Source: Methylobacterium sp. PvR107 (GTDB lineage Bacteria; Pseudomonadota; Alphaproteobacteria; Rhizobiales; Beijerinckiaceae). From it: 64,000 bases of DNA. Where the stretch lies: NCBI RefSeq assembly GCF_017833295.1, contig NZ_JAFIBW010000001.1:3238001-3302000 (forward strand), given 5' to 3'. The notes beneath the pieces were generated by a model that was not told the DNA's origin, did no database searches, and worked only from the letters and a program-made list of their open reading frames with translations. Below are positions 17,343 to 26,986 of the stretch, piece by piece. How positions within the stretch are numbered: position 1 is the first letter of the stretch; the number at the start of each line of letters is the position of its first letter. The position numbers and the translations under genes are program-made.

Positions 17343-19016
17343 ATGCCGTCAGACATCGAGATCGCCCGCGCCGCGACCCTGAAGCCGATCGCGCAGGTCG
17401 CCGAGCGACTCGGCATCCCGGATGACGCGCTCCACAATTACGGCAAGCACATCGCCAAGATCGACCACGGCTACATCGCCGGGCTGGAGAGCCGGAAGCC
17501 CGGCAAGCTCGTGCTGGTCACCGCGATCTCCCCGACCCCGGCCGGCGAGGGCAAGACCACCACCACGGTGGGCCTGGGCGACGCCCTGAACCGCATCGGC
17601 GAGAAGACCATGATCTGCCTGCGCGAGCCCTCGCTCGGGCCGTGCTTCGGCATGAAGGGGGGTGCGGCCGGCGGCGGCAAGGCGCAGGTCGTGCCGATGG
17701 AGCAGATCAACCTGCACTTCACCGGCGACTTCCACGCCATCACGTCGGCCCACAGCCTCGCGGCCGCGCTGATCGACAACCACGTCTACTGGGCGAACGA
17801 GCTCAACATCGACGTCCGCCGCATCCACTGGCGCCGGGTCGTCGACATGAACGACCGGGCTTTGCGCCAGATCACCCAGTCGCTCGGCGGCGTCGCCAAC
17901 GGCTTCCCCCGCGAGGACGGGTTCGACATCACGGTGGCCTCCGAGGTGATGGCGGTGTTCTGCCTCGCGCGTGACCTCGCCGACCTGGAGGAGCGCCTCG
18001 GCCGGATCGTCATCGCCGAGACCCGCGACCGCAAGCTCGTCACCCTCAAGGACGTGAAGGCGACCGGCGCCATGACGGTGCTGCTCAAGGACGCCCTGCA
18101 GCCGAACCTCGTGCAGACGCTCGAGGGCAACCCGGCGCTGATCCATGGCGGCCCCTTCGCCAACATCGCCCATGGCTGCAACTCGGTGATCGCCACAAGG
18201 GCCGGCCTGCGGCTCGCCGACTACACGGTGACGGAGGCCGGCTTCGGCGCCGATCTCGGCGCCGAGAAGTTCTTGGACATCAAGTGCCGGCAGGCGGGCC
18301 TGACCCCGTCGGCGGTCGTGGTCGTGGCGACGATCCGCGCCCTCAAGATGCACGGCGGCGTCGACAAGAAGAGCCTGGGCGGCGAGAACATCGACGCCCT
18401 GGAGAAGGGGTTCGCCAACCTCGCCCGGCACGTCACCAACCTGCGCGGCTTCGGCCTGCCGGTGGTGGTCGGCGTCAACCACTTCCACGCCGACACCGAC
18501 GCCGAGCACGCCAAGCTGAAAGAGCTGTGCCGCGAGCGCCTCGACGTCGAGGCGATCACCTGCCGCCACTGGGCCGAGGGCGGCGCCGGGGCCGAGGAGC
18601 TCGCCCGCGCGGTGGTGAAGCTCAGCCAGGCCGAGCCGGCGCCGATCCGCCACGCCTACGAGACCGAGAGCCGGCTCACCGACAAGATCCGGGCGATCGC
18701 CACCAAGCTCTACGGCGCCGCCGACATCCAGATCGAGACGAAGGCCCAGGCCAAGCTCGCCACCTTCGAGAAGGACGGCTACGGCCACCTGCCGATCTGC
18801 ATGGCCAAGACGCAGTACTCGTTCTCCACCGACCCGACCCTGATGGGCGCCCCCGAGGGCCACATCGTCGGCGTGCGCGACGTCCGGCTCTCGGCCGGCG
18901 CGGGCTTCGTGGTGGCGATCTGCGGGGAGATCATGACCATGCCGGGCCTGCCCCGGGTGCCGGCCGCCGACACGATCCGCCTTGACGCCAACGGGCAGAT
19001 CGACGGGCTGTTCTGA
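17343..19016 (+). CDS. fhs: Formate-tetrahydrofolate ligase
   Basis: 557 aa, normal length. It makes 10-formyl-THF from formate, THF and ATP; in Methylobacterium (where it is called ftfL) it is the entry of formate into assimilation by the serine cycle. Motifs include the ATP-binding loop [48 protein letters not shown], the [12 protein letters not shown] segment, and the terminal MPGLPR. It stands alone, without mtdA or fch next to it. Confidence 0.97.
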   Translation: MPSDIEIARAATLKPIAQVAERLGIPDDALHNYGKHIAKIDHGYIAGLESRKPGKLVLVTAISPTPAGEGKTTTTVGLGDALNRIGEKTMICLREPSLGPCFGMKGGAAGGGKAQVVPMEQINLHFTGDFHAITSAHSLAAALIDNHVYWANELNIDVRRIHWRRVVDMNDRALRQITQSLGGVANGFPREDGFDITVASEVMAVFCLARDLADLEERLGRIVIAETRDRKLVTLKDVKATGAMTVLLKDALQPNLVQTLEGNPALIHGGPFANIAHGCNSVIATRAGLRLADYTVTEAGFGADLGAEKFLDIKCRQAGLTPSAVVVVATIRALKMHGGVDKKSLGGENIDALEKGFANLARHVTNLRGFGLPVVVGVNHFHADTDAEHAKLKELCRERLDVEAITCRHWAEGGAGAEELARAVVKLSQAEPAPIRHAYETESRLTDKIRAIATKLYGAADIQIETKAQAKLATFEKDGYGHLPICMAKTQYSFSTDPTLMGAPEGHIVGVRDVRLSAGAGFVVAICGEIMTMPGLPRVPAADTIRLDANGQIDGLF

Positions 19017-19024
19017 GGGACGTC

Positions 19025-19057
19025 GCGCCCGCCCGTCCCCCAGAGGAGGGCGGGCGC
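19025..19057. terminator. Bidirectional GC-rich hairpin
   Basis: Perfect 10-bp stem GCGCCCGCCC/GGGCGGGCGC with a 13-nt loop. It lies between the convergent ends of fhs and the deaminase gene. There is no T-run, so termination may need Rho. Confidence 0.6.
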
Positions 19058-19073
19058 CGTTCCGGGATGCGCC

Positions 19074-20441
19074 TCACACCGTCCCGAACAAGTCCACCGC
19101 CAGCCGCGAATGGGCCTCGCGCAGGCGCCCCGTATCGACCCCGAGCGGCTGCCCGTCGATCACCCGCCAGCGCCCCGCCACCATCACCCGGTCGGCCCGG
19201 GTGGCGCCGCACAGGACCAGTGCCGCCAGCGGGTCGTGGGCGCCGGAGAAGCGCAGTTCGTCCAGGGTGAACAGCGCGAGGTCGGCCTCCCGGCCCGGCG
19301 CGATCCGGCCGATATCGGAGCGGCCGAGGCACGCTGCCGAGCCCTCGGTCGCCCAGCGGAGGGCATCCCGATGGCTCACGGCCTCGGCCCCGTAGGTCAG
19401 CCGGTTGATCATCAGGGCGTGGCGCACGCCCTCCATCAGGTTCGAGCTGTCGTTCGAGGCCGAGCCGTCGACCCCGAGGCCCACGGGCGCGCCCGCCGCC
19501 TCCAGCTCGCAGGTGCGGCAGCGGCCGGACGCCAGGGTCATGTTCGAGGTCGGGCAGTGGCACACGCCGACGCCGGCCTGGCCCAGGCGCGCGACCTCGG
19601 CATCGGTGAAATGGATGCCGTGGGCGAGCCAGACCCGGTCGCTCAGCCAGCCGACCTCCTCCAGGTACTCCACCGGCCGGCAGCCGAACATCGACTGGCA
19701 GTAGGCATCCTCGTCCAGCGTCTCGCCGAGATGGGTGTGGAGCCGGCTCCCGTGCCGGGCGGCCAGCGCGGCGCTCTCGCACATCAGGCGCTTGGTCACC
19801 GCGAAGGGCGAGCACGGCGCGAGCGCGACCTGCACCATCGCGCCGGGGGCGGGATCGTGGAACAGGTTCAGCACCCGCTCGCAATCCGAAAGAATCGTGT
19901 CGTCGTCCTGCGTCAGCGCCTCGGGAGGCAGGCCGCCCTCCCGGTCGGAGAGGCTCATGGAGCCGCGGGTGATGGCGGCGCGGATCCCGAGGGCCCGGGC
20001 CTCCGCGACCTGGACGTCGATCGAATCCTCCAGACCCTTCGGGAACAGGTAGTGGTGGTCGCCCGCCGTGGTGCAGCCCGAGAGGAGCAGCTCGGTGAAG
20101 GCCACCTGCGTGGCGAGCCGGAACGCCTCCGGGGTGATCCGCCCCCAGACCGTGTAGAGCGCCTTCAGCCAGGGGAAGAGCGGCTTGTTGATCGCGAGCG
20201 GATGGGCGCGGGTGAGGGTCTGGAAGGCGTGATGGTGGGTGTTGATCAGCCCGGGGATGACCACGTGGCGCGACGCGTCGAAGGTCTCGTCGACGGGAGC
20301 CGCGGGCTTCGCGCCCGCCGGCACGTGCTCGACGATCCGGGTTCCCGCGACCACCACCCCGCCGGCGGCCCCCTCGGCCAGGATGGCGAGCGGATCGCGG
20401 ATCCACAGGCGGCGGGGGCCCGGTTCAGCTGCCTCGGCCAT
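19074..20441 (-). CDS. 8-oxoguanine deaminase-type amidohydrolase
   Basis: 455 aa of the amidohydrolase superfamily (AtzB/TrzN-like group). The metal ligands are visible in NTHHHAFQTLTRA (HxH), HTHLGETLDEDAY, the later His of LAHGIHF and Asp in VGLGVDGSASND. The ligand set together with INKPLFPWLKALYTVW fits 8-oxoguanine deaminase, which converts 8-oxoguanine to urate. Guanine deaminase or another aminohydrolase remains possible. It stands alone; no xanthine dehydrogenase or permease genes are nearby. Confidence 0.8.
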   Translation of the reverse strand: MAEAAEPGPRRLWIRDPLAILAEGAAGGVVVAGTRIVEHVPAGAKPAAPVDETFDASRHVVIPGLINTHHHAFQTLTRAHPLAINKPLFPWLKALYTVWGRITPEAFRLATQVAFTELLLSGCTTAGDHHYLFPKGLEDSIDVQVAEARALGIRAAITRGSMSLSDREGGLPPEALTQDDDTILSDCERVLNLFHDPAPGAMVQVALAPCSPFAVTKRLMCESAALAARHGSRLHTHLGETLDEDAYCQSMFGCRPVEYLEEVGWLSDRVWLAHGIHFTDAEVARLGQAGVGVCHCPTSNMTLASGRCRTCELEAAGAPVGLGVDGSASNDSSNLMEGVRHALMINRLTYGAEAVSHRDALRWATEGSAACLGRSDIGRIAPGREADLALFTLDELRFSGAHDPLAALVLCGATRADRVMVAGRWRVIDGQPLGVDTGRLREAHSRLAVDLFGTV

Positions 20442-20524
20442 GCTCTCGGTCGCTCCGTCCGCCCAACCCGGGATGCGTAGCGGAGGGGCCGGACCACCCG
20501 CAAGCCTGCGCCGGGCGCGGCGCG

Positions 20525-20985
20525 CTAGCGGATGCCCGCGCCCGGTGCCCAGGACTGGCCGCGCATCGCCGCGCGGGTCCCGGCCTCGGCCGCCTGGCTC
20601 CGGAAGGATCCGGCCGTCTGGACGTGCTGCGGCGCCCCGCCGGCCGGCACGGCGGCGCCCCGCCGGGTGAGCCAGGCCTCCATCTCGGCGAGCTGACGGG
20701 TCCAGGGATCCGTCGCATGCCCGAGGCCGACCTGCGCCATCGCGATCGCGCCCTGGTGATGGGGGATCGTCTGACGCCGGAAATCGACGTCCGGATCCCC
20801 GTATCGGGAAGGAACCGCCCTGGCGCGCATCATCGCGCCGTGCGCGGCCTTGAAGCCCTGCGCGGGGTATCGCGGAACCCGGGTACCGAAGGGCCGTGAG
20901 ACGAAGGCTGCGCGCGGGCCAGGCTCGCGGTCAGAACAAGCCCGAGGCTCAGAGGCGGCCGAGATGTCGCATGCGCGTTGTCCAC
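20525..20985 (-). pseudogene. Frameshifted DUF305-family periplasmic protein
   Basis: The DUF305 core reads in one frame (GDPDVDFRRQTIPHHQGAIAMA..., residues downstream of 20833). Upstream, the same frame continues with family-like sequence (YPAQGFKAAHGAMM) but has no start. The matching signal peptide (LSLGLVLTASLARAQPSS, GTG at 20985) is in the neighbouring frame, which ends at a TGA at 20830. The shift lies between about 20880 and 20920. The core is also shortened: LAEMEAWL directly follows RQ where relatives have about 12 more residues. Two lesions suggest a decayed gene; a sequencing indel could explain only one. Confidence 0.6.
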
Positions 20986-21128
20986 CCGTGCAGGGTTCGA
21001 TTCGGGCGCGCTACGGGTTACCACGGTGGGACGGTCAACGCCCCGGCACCGATCAGGGTTGACGGGCCCGGCCGTGCTTGGGAAACGTCACGGAGACTGA
21101 CCTATCACCCGTTGGGAGCGGCCGCGCC

Positions 21129-21704
21129 GTGACACGGACAGCCCCGCGCGAAGGGTCCTTCGCGGCCAAGCCCGTCCCGGGCGCCACGCCGGCCACCCTC
21201 GGCAGCGACGACCTGATCGAGCTCCTGTTCTTCGCCTACCGGGATTTCGTGGGCGATCCCGACCGGATCCTGGCGGATTACGGCTTCGGCCGGGCGCACC
21301 ACCGGGTGCTGCACTTCGTCGACCGCTATCCGGGCCTGACCATCGCCGAGCTCCTCGACATCCTGCGCATCACCAAGCAGAGCCTGAACCGGGTGCTCAA
21401 GGACCTGATCGGCCAGGGCTACATCGCGCAGAAGCCGGGTTCGAGCGACCGGCGCCAGCGCCTCCTGTACTGCACGGAGGCCGGCGCCGGGCTCGCGGCC
21501 GACCTCACGCGGGTCCAGGCGCGCCGCCTCGCCCGGGCCCTCGCCGCACCGGACGCGCGCGGCTCCCCGGAGGACTTCCTGATGGCGATGATCGAACCGG
21601 AGGACCGCCCGGCGGTCCAGCGCCTGATGGCGCGGCGCGGCCGTGCGGCCGATACCCGTGCAGCCGACCCGCGCGCGGCCGATTTCCGCGGGGGCGGCGC
21701 GTGA
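21129..21704 (+). CDS. petP: MarR-family regulator, PetP-like
   Basis: 191 aa from a GTG at 21129 with GGGAG about 9 bp upstream; an in-frame TTG at 21078 is less likely. The winged-helix MarR core is clear: LADYGFGRAHHRVLHF, LTIAELLDILRITKQSLNRVLKDLIGQGYI, and the wing PGSSDRRQRLLY. The following OmpR-type regulator overlaps by 4 bp. This MarR/OmpR pairing corresponds to petP-petR of Rhodobacter, where the pair is linked to the bc1 operon. No bc1 genes are present here. The gene names rest on this pairing. Confidence 0.75.
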   Translation: MTRTAPREGSFAAKPVPGATPATLGSDDLIELLFFAYRDFVGDPDRILADYGFGRAHHRVLHFVDRYPGLTIAELLDILRITKQSLNRVLKDLIGQGYIAQKPGSSDRRQRLLYCTEAGAGLAADLTRVQARRLARALAAPDARGSPEDFLMAMIEPEDRPAVQRLMARRGRAADTRAADPRAADFRGGGA

Positions 21705-22405
21705 CGGCCGCCCGGGCCGAGCTGCCCGACGAGGCGCCGCATGTCCTCGTGGTCGACGACGACCGCCGCCTGCGCGACCTGCTCGCCCGCTACCTCACCG
21801 ACCAGGGGTTTCGGGTCACCACGGCGGCGAGCGCCGCCGAGGCCCGGGCCCGGGCCCAGAGCGTCGTGTTCGACGCGATGGTGCTCGACGTGATGATGCC
21901 CGGCGAGAACGGCTTCGACTACGCCCGCAGCGTCCGCGAGACCTCCCGGGTGCCGATCCTGATGCTCACCGCCCGCTCCAACCCGAACGACCGGGTGATG
22001 GGCCTGGAGATCGGCGCGGACGATTACCTGCCCAAACCCTTCGAGCCCCGGGAGCTGACGCTCCGGCTCAACAACATCATCCAGCGCGGCCTGCGCCCGC
22101 GCGCGGCGACCGCCGAGGCCGTGACCTTCGGGCCGTTCGCGTTCCGGATCGACCGGGGCGAGCTGCGCCGGGACGACGAGCTGATCCGGATCACCGACCG
22201 CGAGCGCGAGATCCTGACGATCCTGGCCATGGCCGGGGGCGGCAATGTCGAGCGCGAGCAGCTCGCCGGCTCCGGCGGGGCGGCCATGGAGCGCACGGTC
22301 GACGTCCAGATCAACCGCCTGCGCCGCAAGACCGAGGTCGATCCCGCCAACCCGCTGTTCCTGCAGACCGTCCGGGGCGTCGGCTACCGGCTGGCGGTGG
22401 ATTGA
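21701..22405 (+). CDS. petR: OmpR-family response regulator, PetR-like
   Basis: 234 aa. The receiver domain has the acidic pocket VVDDD, phospho-acceptor Asp in VLDVMMPGENG, Thr in LTARS and Lys in LPKPFEP. The C-terminal winged helix has ITDREREIL and VDVQINRLRRKTE, ending in VRGVGYRL. It starts with GTG inside the stop of the MarR gene (translational coupling). No sensor kinase gene is adjacent, so its phosphodonor is not visible. Confidence 0.82.
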   Translation: MTAARAELPDEAPHVLVVDDDRRLRDLLARYLTDQGFRVTTAASAAEARARAQSVVFDAMVLDVMMPGENGFDYARSVRETSRVPILMLTARSNPNDRVMGLEIGADDYLPKPFEPRELTLRLNNIIQRGLRPRAATAEAVTFGPFAFRIDRGELRRDDELIRITDREREILTILAMAGGGNVEREQLAGSGGAAMERTVDVQINRLRRKTEVDPANPLFLQTVRGVGYRLAVD

Positions 22406-22662
22406 GGACGGGTCTGAACGAAATCAGCTTAGCCGCGGTGATGTCCGAGATGGGTGGTTCTCCGCCCCTCCGCTCTCAAATGGCCATCGTGTTAATGCGG
22501 ACCCTCACGTACCGCGCAGTCGCTCGTCTGTGCGGAATTCGAGATCGACTGCCTGCGCTTTAGCGACTAGGGGCCCTATCGAGAGACCACTCGACTATAG
22601 ATTTCCAACAATTCGACATATGCTCGTCCCGTCAGGCAACACCCGATTTTTCTGGAGAGACG
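22406..22662. other. Start of a lower-GC patch
   Basis: Base composition drops clearly after petR and stays lower to about 24.3 kb. The gap itself carries no gene that I can support. A good ribosome-binding site (GGAGAG) stands before the ATG at 22663. Confidence 0.6.
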
Positions 22663-23652
22663 ATGCCGACCCGCCGTACAGCGATTGGTGTGGTGGCGGC
22701 GATGGGGCTCATTCCTGATTGCTCGAATGCGCAACCTGTAAGGGAAAACCGACGCCTCGGAATCCTGATGCCATCCGGCGAGGCCGATCCGGAGACGAGC
22801 CGGCGCCTTGATGCCGTTCTAGCCAAGCTTGACGAGCTTGGCTGGAAGACCGGTTCAAACCTAGACATCACGATCAGATACGTTGGTGGAGACCCCAACA
22901 AGGCGGCCGGATTGGCCAGGGACCTCGTCGCCGCCCACGTGAACATCATCCTGACAGCAGGAACCGAGGCGTCCAGAGCCGCGCTCGCTTCGACCAGGGA
23001 CTTGCCGATCGTCATGGCGACGATTGGCGACCCCGTCGGGATCGGTCTGGCCCAGAGCCTGTCGCACCCCGGCGGAAACATGACCGGGTTCAGCCTCAAT
23101 GCGTCGGATCTGAGCGCCAAGAGGGTGGAGTTTGCCCGCGAGTGCATTCCGGAGACACGCCGCATCGCTGTCGTCGGCAACATGAGCAACGACAGCGTTC
23201 TGCTCAAAGCGAAGAGCATCGCGGAGGCGAGCGCCGCCTATGGCATCGATACGAAACGCTTCGACATTTCGGGGCCTTCAGCGATGAGCGGTGTCCTTGT
23301 CGGCGTCCGGGATTGGAGGGCGGACGTCATCTTGACCACGGAAGACGCCGTGGTCGTCGCGAACAGGGATGCTTTCGTCAAATTTGCGACAGACCACAGG
23401 ATCCCCGTTATGTCGGAATTCGCGGTTCTGGCGGACGCTGGCGCAGTTCTGAGTTACGGGCCTGCTACGATCGACCTGTGGCGGCGCTCGGCCATCTACA
23501 TCGACAAGATCCTCCGCGGTACGGCGCCCGGTGTGCTGCCGATCGAACAGCCGAACAGGTTCGAGTTGGTCCTGAACCGAAGGTCGGCGAATACGCTCGG
23601 CTTGCGTTTTCCTCTAAACATTGAGAGCTTTGCCGACAGAGTTATCGAATAG
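22663..23652 (+). CDS. Orphan ABC-type substrate-binding protein (ABC_sub_bind family)
   Basis: 329 aa. A short N-terminal leader (PTRRTAIGVVAAMGLIPDC) is followed by a two-lobed periplasmic-binding fold of the type often called YtvB/TrpX-like: LGILMPSGEADPE, LTAGTEASRAAL, IGDPVGIGLAQSLSHPGGNMTG, and the closing RFELVLNRRSANTLGLRFP. No permease or ATPase gene accompanies it. Codon use and base composition differ from the neighbours (many A/T third positions), which suggests acquisition by transfer. Such orphan binding proteins are common in Bradyrhizobium-like genomes. The ligand is unknown. Confidence 0.88.
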   Translation: MPTRRTAIGVVAAMGLIPDCSNAQPVRENRRLGILMPSGEADPETSRRLDAVLAKLDELGWKTGSNLDITIRYVGGDPNKAAGLARDLVAAHVNIILTAGTEASRAALASTRDLPIVMATIGDPVGIGLAQSLSHPGGNMTGFSLNASDLSAKRVEFARECIPETRRIAVVGNMSNDSVLLKAKSIAEASAAYGIDTKRFDISGPSAMSGVLVGVRDWRADVILTTEDAVVVANRDAFVKFATDHRIPVMSEFAVLADAGAVLSYGPATIDLWRRSAIYIDKILRGTAPGVLPIEQPNRFELVLNRRSANTLGLRFPLNIESFADRVIE

Positions 23653-23957
23653 TCGATCCAGCTTTCGTGCACCTGGGTCGATGCAAATGCAAACTGAACA
23701 GACTCATGTGCGACGGACCTGTCTATCCGGTGCAGCGGCAGGTTTTGTTCCCAGGATGTTTGGGAGTGATACCGAAACATCTCCATGGCTGTGGAAGGCA
23801 CCTGCCTGACCATTACGCCAAGCCGACATCCGGCAGCGGCATGGCGGCTTTCGGGACGCAACGAAGATTACTTGTGCGTCCGACTTGGATCGAGCGCAGC
23901 CACCTCACGCCCAACCCGGATGGGTTCAGACTCTACGGGGATCGCAGCCTGGGAGCG
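23653..23957. other. Non-coding part of the lower-GC patch
   Basis: 305 bp with mixed composition. I find no open frame with convincing codon use, no inverted terminal repeats and no transposase remnant. Confidence 0.5.
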
Positions 23958-24197
23958 TCACACCGGATGCGGCTCGTCGGGCTTCAGCTTGAGCGCCTTG
24001 GCGATCCGGGCGGACAGGCTGCCCACGATGGCCAGGGCCGCCCGGGAATCGACCCGCGCACGCACGGCCTCCAGCGCCTCCTCGGGACCGGGCTTCATCA
24101 CCGCATAGACGAGGGTGCTCGCCCCATTGCCGCGCGACCGTTCCGCCGCGACGGAGACGAGGAAGGCTGTGTAACGTCTCCGCGGGCGACCAGGCAT
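23958..24197 (-). CDS. Small hypothetical protein
   Basis: 79 aa from an ATG at 24197. A basic N-terminus (PGRPRRRYTAF) precedes a helical, Ala- and Glu-rich part (MKPGPEEALEAVRARVDSRA) and a Lys-rich helix near the end (IAKALKLKPDEP). Third-position GC is high in the second half, as in real genes of this genome. I do not recognise it. Confidence 0.5.
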   Translation of the reverse strand: MPGRPRRRYTAFLVSVAAERSRGNGASTLVYAVMKPGPEEALEAVRARVDSRAALAIVGSLSARIAKALKLKPDEPHPV

Positions 24198-24317
24198 GTT
24201 TCCGCATGTGGCATGTCGGCTAACTATCGCCAATGCCTGATTCCGGCAGCCACTCCGGGACTCGGCACGCATATCCTACATCAACCCGGGCCGGGCTCTT
24301 CAGATCATTCAGACCGT

Positions 24318-25142
24318 TCAGATTATCGCAAGGTCGATGCCGGGAAGCGGAAGCCCGTCCAGCCGCGCGCGCCAGCTCTGGCCGCGGACGATCGGCAGCG
24401 CGTCGGTCAGGGTGCCGGTGGTGACGATCTCGCCGGCCGCGAGCGGCGGGGCGGCCGGATCGTTAGCCAGCACATCGACGAGATGGCCGAGGGCCGCGAG
24501 GGGGCCGGTGCCGAGGACGTTCCGGCCGCCGCCCCGGTCCGCAATCGCCCCGTCCCGCAGCAGATCGACGGTGAAATCCGCGAGGCGGCCGATCCAGGCC
24601 TGCCCGTCTGCGGGAACGATCCGCACCCGCTCGCCGACCACCAGCAGCCCGTGCAGCCCGAAGGCCGCGACCGTGTCGGGGGCCGCGAAACGCCAGCCGG
24701 GATAGAGCGACTGCACGATCTCGAAGCCGGCGGCCGCCCAGTCGAGGCAGCCGATCAGGGCCTGTGCGTCCATGCCGGGCTCGGGCGCGCGGGCCAGCCC
24801 GAACACGATCTCGGGCTCGATCCGGGGCTCCACGAAGGCCGCCAGAGCGACCGGACCCGGCAGCGCGTCGCGGTCCCGCAGGGTGGTGTCGTAGACGTGA
24901 CCCCAGATCGGCGCGTGGACGCCGTAGCGGTCCCAGAGGGTCGTGTTGGTGAAGCCGATCTTGCGGCCGACCGCCCGCTCGCCCCGGGCCGCGCGCAGGC
25001 GCCGGACCTCCTCGGCGATCCGGTAGGCGGCCGGCAGGTCGAGGCTCCGATCCCACCCGGTCAGCGGCGGGATCTGGCGGCGATGCTCGTGCGCGGCCAG
25101 GATGGTCCGGGCGTGGTGCGCGGCGGAGAGGGGCTCGGTCAT
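24318..25142 (-). CDS. 2-keto-4-pentenoate hydratase / FAH-superfamily protein
   Basis: 274 aa from the ATG at 25142. The fold of the MhpD/TodG hydratases is seen in KIGFTNTTLWDRYGV, the metal-ligand segment FVEPRIEPEIVFGL, and LADFTVDLLRDG. These enzymes add water to 2-hydroxypenta-2,4-dienoates in aromatic meta-cleavage, or decarboxylate related oxoacids. No meta-pathway genes are nearby, although a dienelactone-hydrolase-type gene diverges from it. The substrate is therefore open. Confidence 0.82.
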   Translation of the reverse strand: MTEPLSAAHHARTILAAHEHRRQIPPLTGWDRSLDLPAAYRIAEEVRRLRAARGERAVGRKIGFTNTTLWDRYGVHAPIWGHVYDTTLRDRDALPGPVALAAFVEPRIEPEIVFGLARAPEPGMDAQALIGCLDWAAAGFEIVQSLYPGWRFAAPDTVAAFGLHGLLVVGERVRIVPADGQAWIGRLADFTVDLLRDGAIADRGGGRNVLGTGPLAALGHLVDVLANDPAAPPLAAGEIVTTGTLTDALPIVRGQSWRARLDGLPLPGIDLAII

Positions 25143-25329
25143 CGACAGGGGCTTCCTGGGTCGGGCTGTTTGGCTCCGGAGCCGCGCCGGAGGCGCCGAG
25201 GTTCGACGCGCGCGGGAGACCATCCGCTCTGGACGGGCCCTAGACAAACCGGACCGACCGGTCACGCGCGCCCCTGGCGGTTTCCGGAGACCGGGCGCAG
25301 AAGGGTCCGGCCCCGTTGAGGAACACCGC

Positions 25330-26073
25330 ATGAGCGTCGAGCAGGTCGCGATCCAGACCCGGGACGGCCTGTGTCCGACGCAGGTCGTCACCCCGGACGG
25401 CGCCGGACCCTGGCCCGCCGTGATCCTCTACATGGATGCCGGCGGCATCCGGCCGGCCATGGTCGACATGGCGCGGCAGCTCGCGGCCGGCGGCTATCTC
25501 GTGCTGCTGCCGGACCTGTTCTACCGCTACGGGCCCTACGCGCCGTTCGTGCCCGCGGAGGTGTTCAAGGGCGACTTCCGCGCGATCCTGGGCCCGCTGA
25601 TGGCCACGACCGACAACGTCAAGGCGGCGGCGGATACCGGCGCCCTGCTCGCCCATCTCGACACGCGCGGCGACGTCACCGGCCGGAAGGTCGGCGCGGT
25701 CGGCTTCTGCATGGGCGGCCGCATGGCGCTGACCGCCGCCGCGACCCATCCCGACCGGTTCGCGGCCGCGGCGAGCTTCCACGGCGGCCATCTCGCCACC
25801 GACGAGGCGACGAGCCCGCACCGCCTCGCGCCGCAGTTGAGGGCCGAGCTCTACATCGCGGCGGCCGAGAACGACGGCAGCTACCCGCCCGCAATGGCCG
25901 CGCGGCTGGAAGGGGCGCTGTCGGCGGCGGGCATCCGCTACGGGGCGGAGACCTATCCCGCCCAGCATGGCTGGATGATGCCGGATTTCCCGGTCTACGA
26001 CCGGGCCGCCGCCGCGCGCGGCTGGACGGCGCTGCTCGGCCTGTTCGACCGGACGCTCCGCCGCGACGGGTGA
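25330..26073 (+). CDS. Dienelactone hydrolase family protein
   Basis: 247 aa, alpha/beta hydrolase of the DLH type. The nucleophile is Cys in VGFCMGGRMAL, as in true dienelactone hydrolases; Asp (ENDGSYPP) and His (PAQHGWMMPD) complete the triad. The N-terminus from the ATG at 25330 (MSVEQVAIQTRDG) is standard. It is divergent from the hydratase gene, with 187 bp between. It may act on a lactone or ester; the actual substrate is unknown. Confidence 0.88.
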   Translation: MSVEQVAIQTRDGLCPTQVVTPDGAGPWPAVILYMDAGGIRPAMVDMARQLAAGGYLVLLPDLFYRYGPYAPFVPAEVFKGDFRAILGPLMATTDNVKAAADTGALLAHLDTRGDVTGRKVGAVGFCMGGRMALTAAATHPDRFAAAASFHGGHLATDEATSPHRLAPQLRAELYIAAAENDGSYPPAMAARLEGALSAAGIRYGAETYPAQHGWMMPDFPVYDRAAAARGWTALLGLFDRTLRRDG

Positions 26074-26087
26074 GCCCGCGCGGGCCG

Positions 26088-26966
26088 CTACCAGACGAGC
26101 CGCTCGATCACCGCGTCCGGGCGCACCGCCTGCCGGCCGAGCCAGTCCGCCACGTCGCCGAGGCGGTGGTGCTCGGCGGTGACGCCGAGTTCCTCCGCGT
26201 GGATGCCCCGTGCCACCAGCAGGCTCGCGATGCCGAAGCCGCGGGCGCCGGCGATGTCGGTGCGGATCGCGTCGCCGATCGCCAGCACCCGGGCCGGATC
26301 GACGGGGGCGCCGGCGAGGTCGCGGCCCTTGGCGAGGGCCGCCTCGTAGACCGGCCGGTGCGGCTTGCCGGCATAGACCACCGCGCCGCCGATCTCCGCG
26401 TAGGCCGCCGCGATCAGGCCCGCGCAGGGGATCAGCCGGTTGCCGCTCTCGACCACGAGGTCGGGATTGGCGCAGATCAGCGTCAGCCCGCGGGCGGCGA
26501 GCCGCTCGAGCTCCGGCCGGTAATCGTCCGCGGTCTCGCTGCGGTCGTCGAACAGGCCGGTGCAGACGATCAGGTCGGCCTCCGCCTCCGGGACGAGGCT
26601 GAGGTCGAGGCCCTGGAAGATGCCGAGGTCGCGCTCCGGCCCGAGATGCCGGATCCGGGCGCCCGGGCGGGCGGCGATGAGGTCGTGGGTGAGGTCGCCC
26701 GAGGTCAGGATCGCGTCGTAGGCCTCCCGCGGCACGCCGAACCGGTCGAGGATGCGGCCGACGCCGTCCCCGGGCCGGGGCGCGTTCGAGACGAGCACGA
26801 CCCGGCGGGGCCGGTCTCCGGGGAGATTGCGGAAGCGGATCAGCGCCTCGCCGGCGGCCCGATGGGCCTTCTGGCCGTCATGCAGCACGCCCCAGACGTC
26901 GCAGAGGATCAGGTCGTACCGGTCGGCGATCTCGGCGAGGCCGTTCAGGGTCGGGATGGCGGTCAT
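26088..26966 (-). CDS. HAD-superfamily class IIA phosphatase
   Basis: 292 aa. Motif I is CDVWGVLHDG (first Asp replaced in position by the family's D-V-W-G form), motif II is the VSNAPRP Ser/Asn region, motif III Lys lies in AGKPHRPVYE, and motif IV is AIGDAIRTDIAGA. This is the alphaproteobacterial subfamily related to NagD and phosphoglycolate phosphatases. The substrate is not predictable from the sequence. Confidence 0.87.
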   Translation of the reverse strand: MTAIPTLNGLAEIADRYDLILCDVWGVLHDGQKAHRAAGEALIRFRNLPGDRPRRVVLVSNAPRPGDGVGRILDRFGVPREAYDAILTSGDLTHDLIAARPGARIRHLGPERDLGIFQGLDLSLVPEAEADLIVCTGLFDDRSETADDYRPELERLAARGLTLICANPDLVVESGNRLIPCAGLIAAAYAEIGGAVVYAGKPHRPVYEAALAKGRDLAGAPVDPARVLAIGDAIRTDIAGARGFGIASLLVARGIHAEELGVTAEHHRLGDVADWLGRQAVRPDAVIERLVW

Positions 26967-26986
26967 GATCGTCCGTGGAGGTCTCA

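Noticed and set aside
20990..21002. GGTTCGATTC motif resembling a tRNA T-loop
   Set aside because: No complementary stem or cloverleaf around it.
23667..25319. 550-aa open frame on the plus strand
   Set aside because: It is an antisense shadow of the hydratase gene plus part of the lower-GC gap; composition is Arg/Pro/Gly-rich with no domain.
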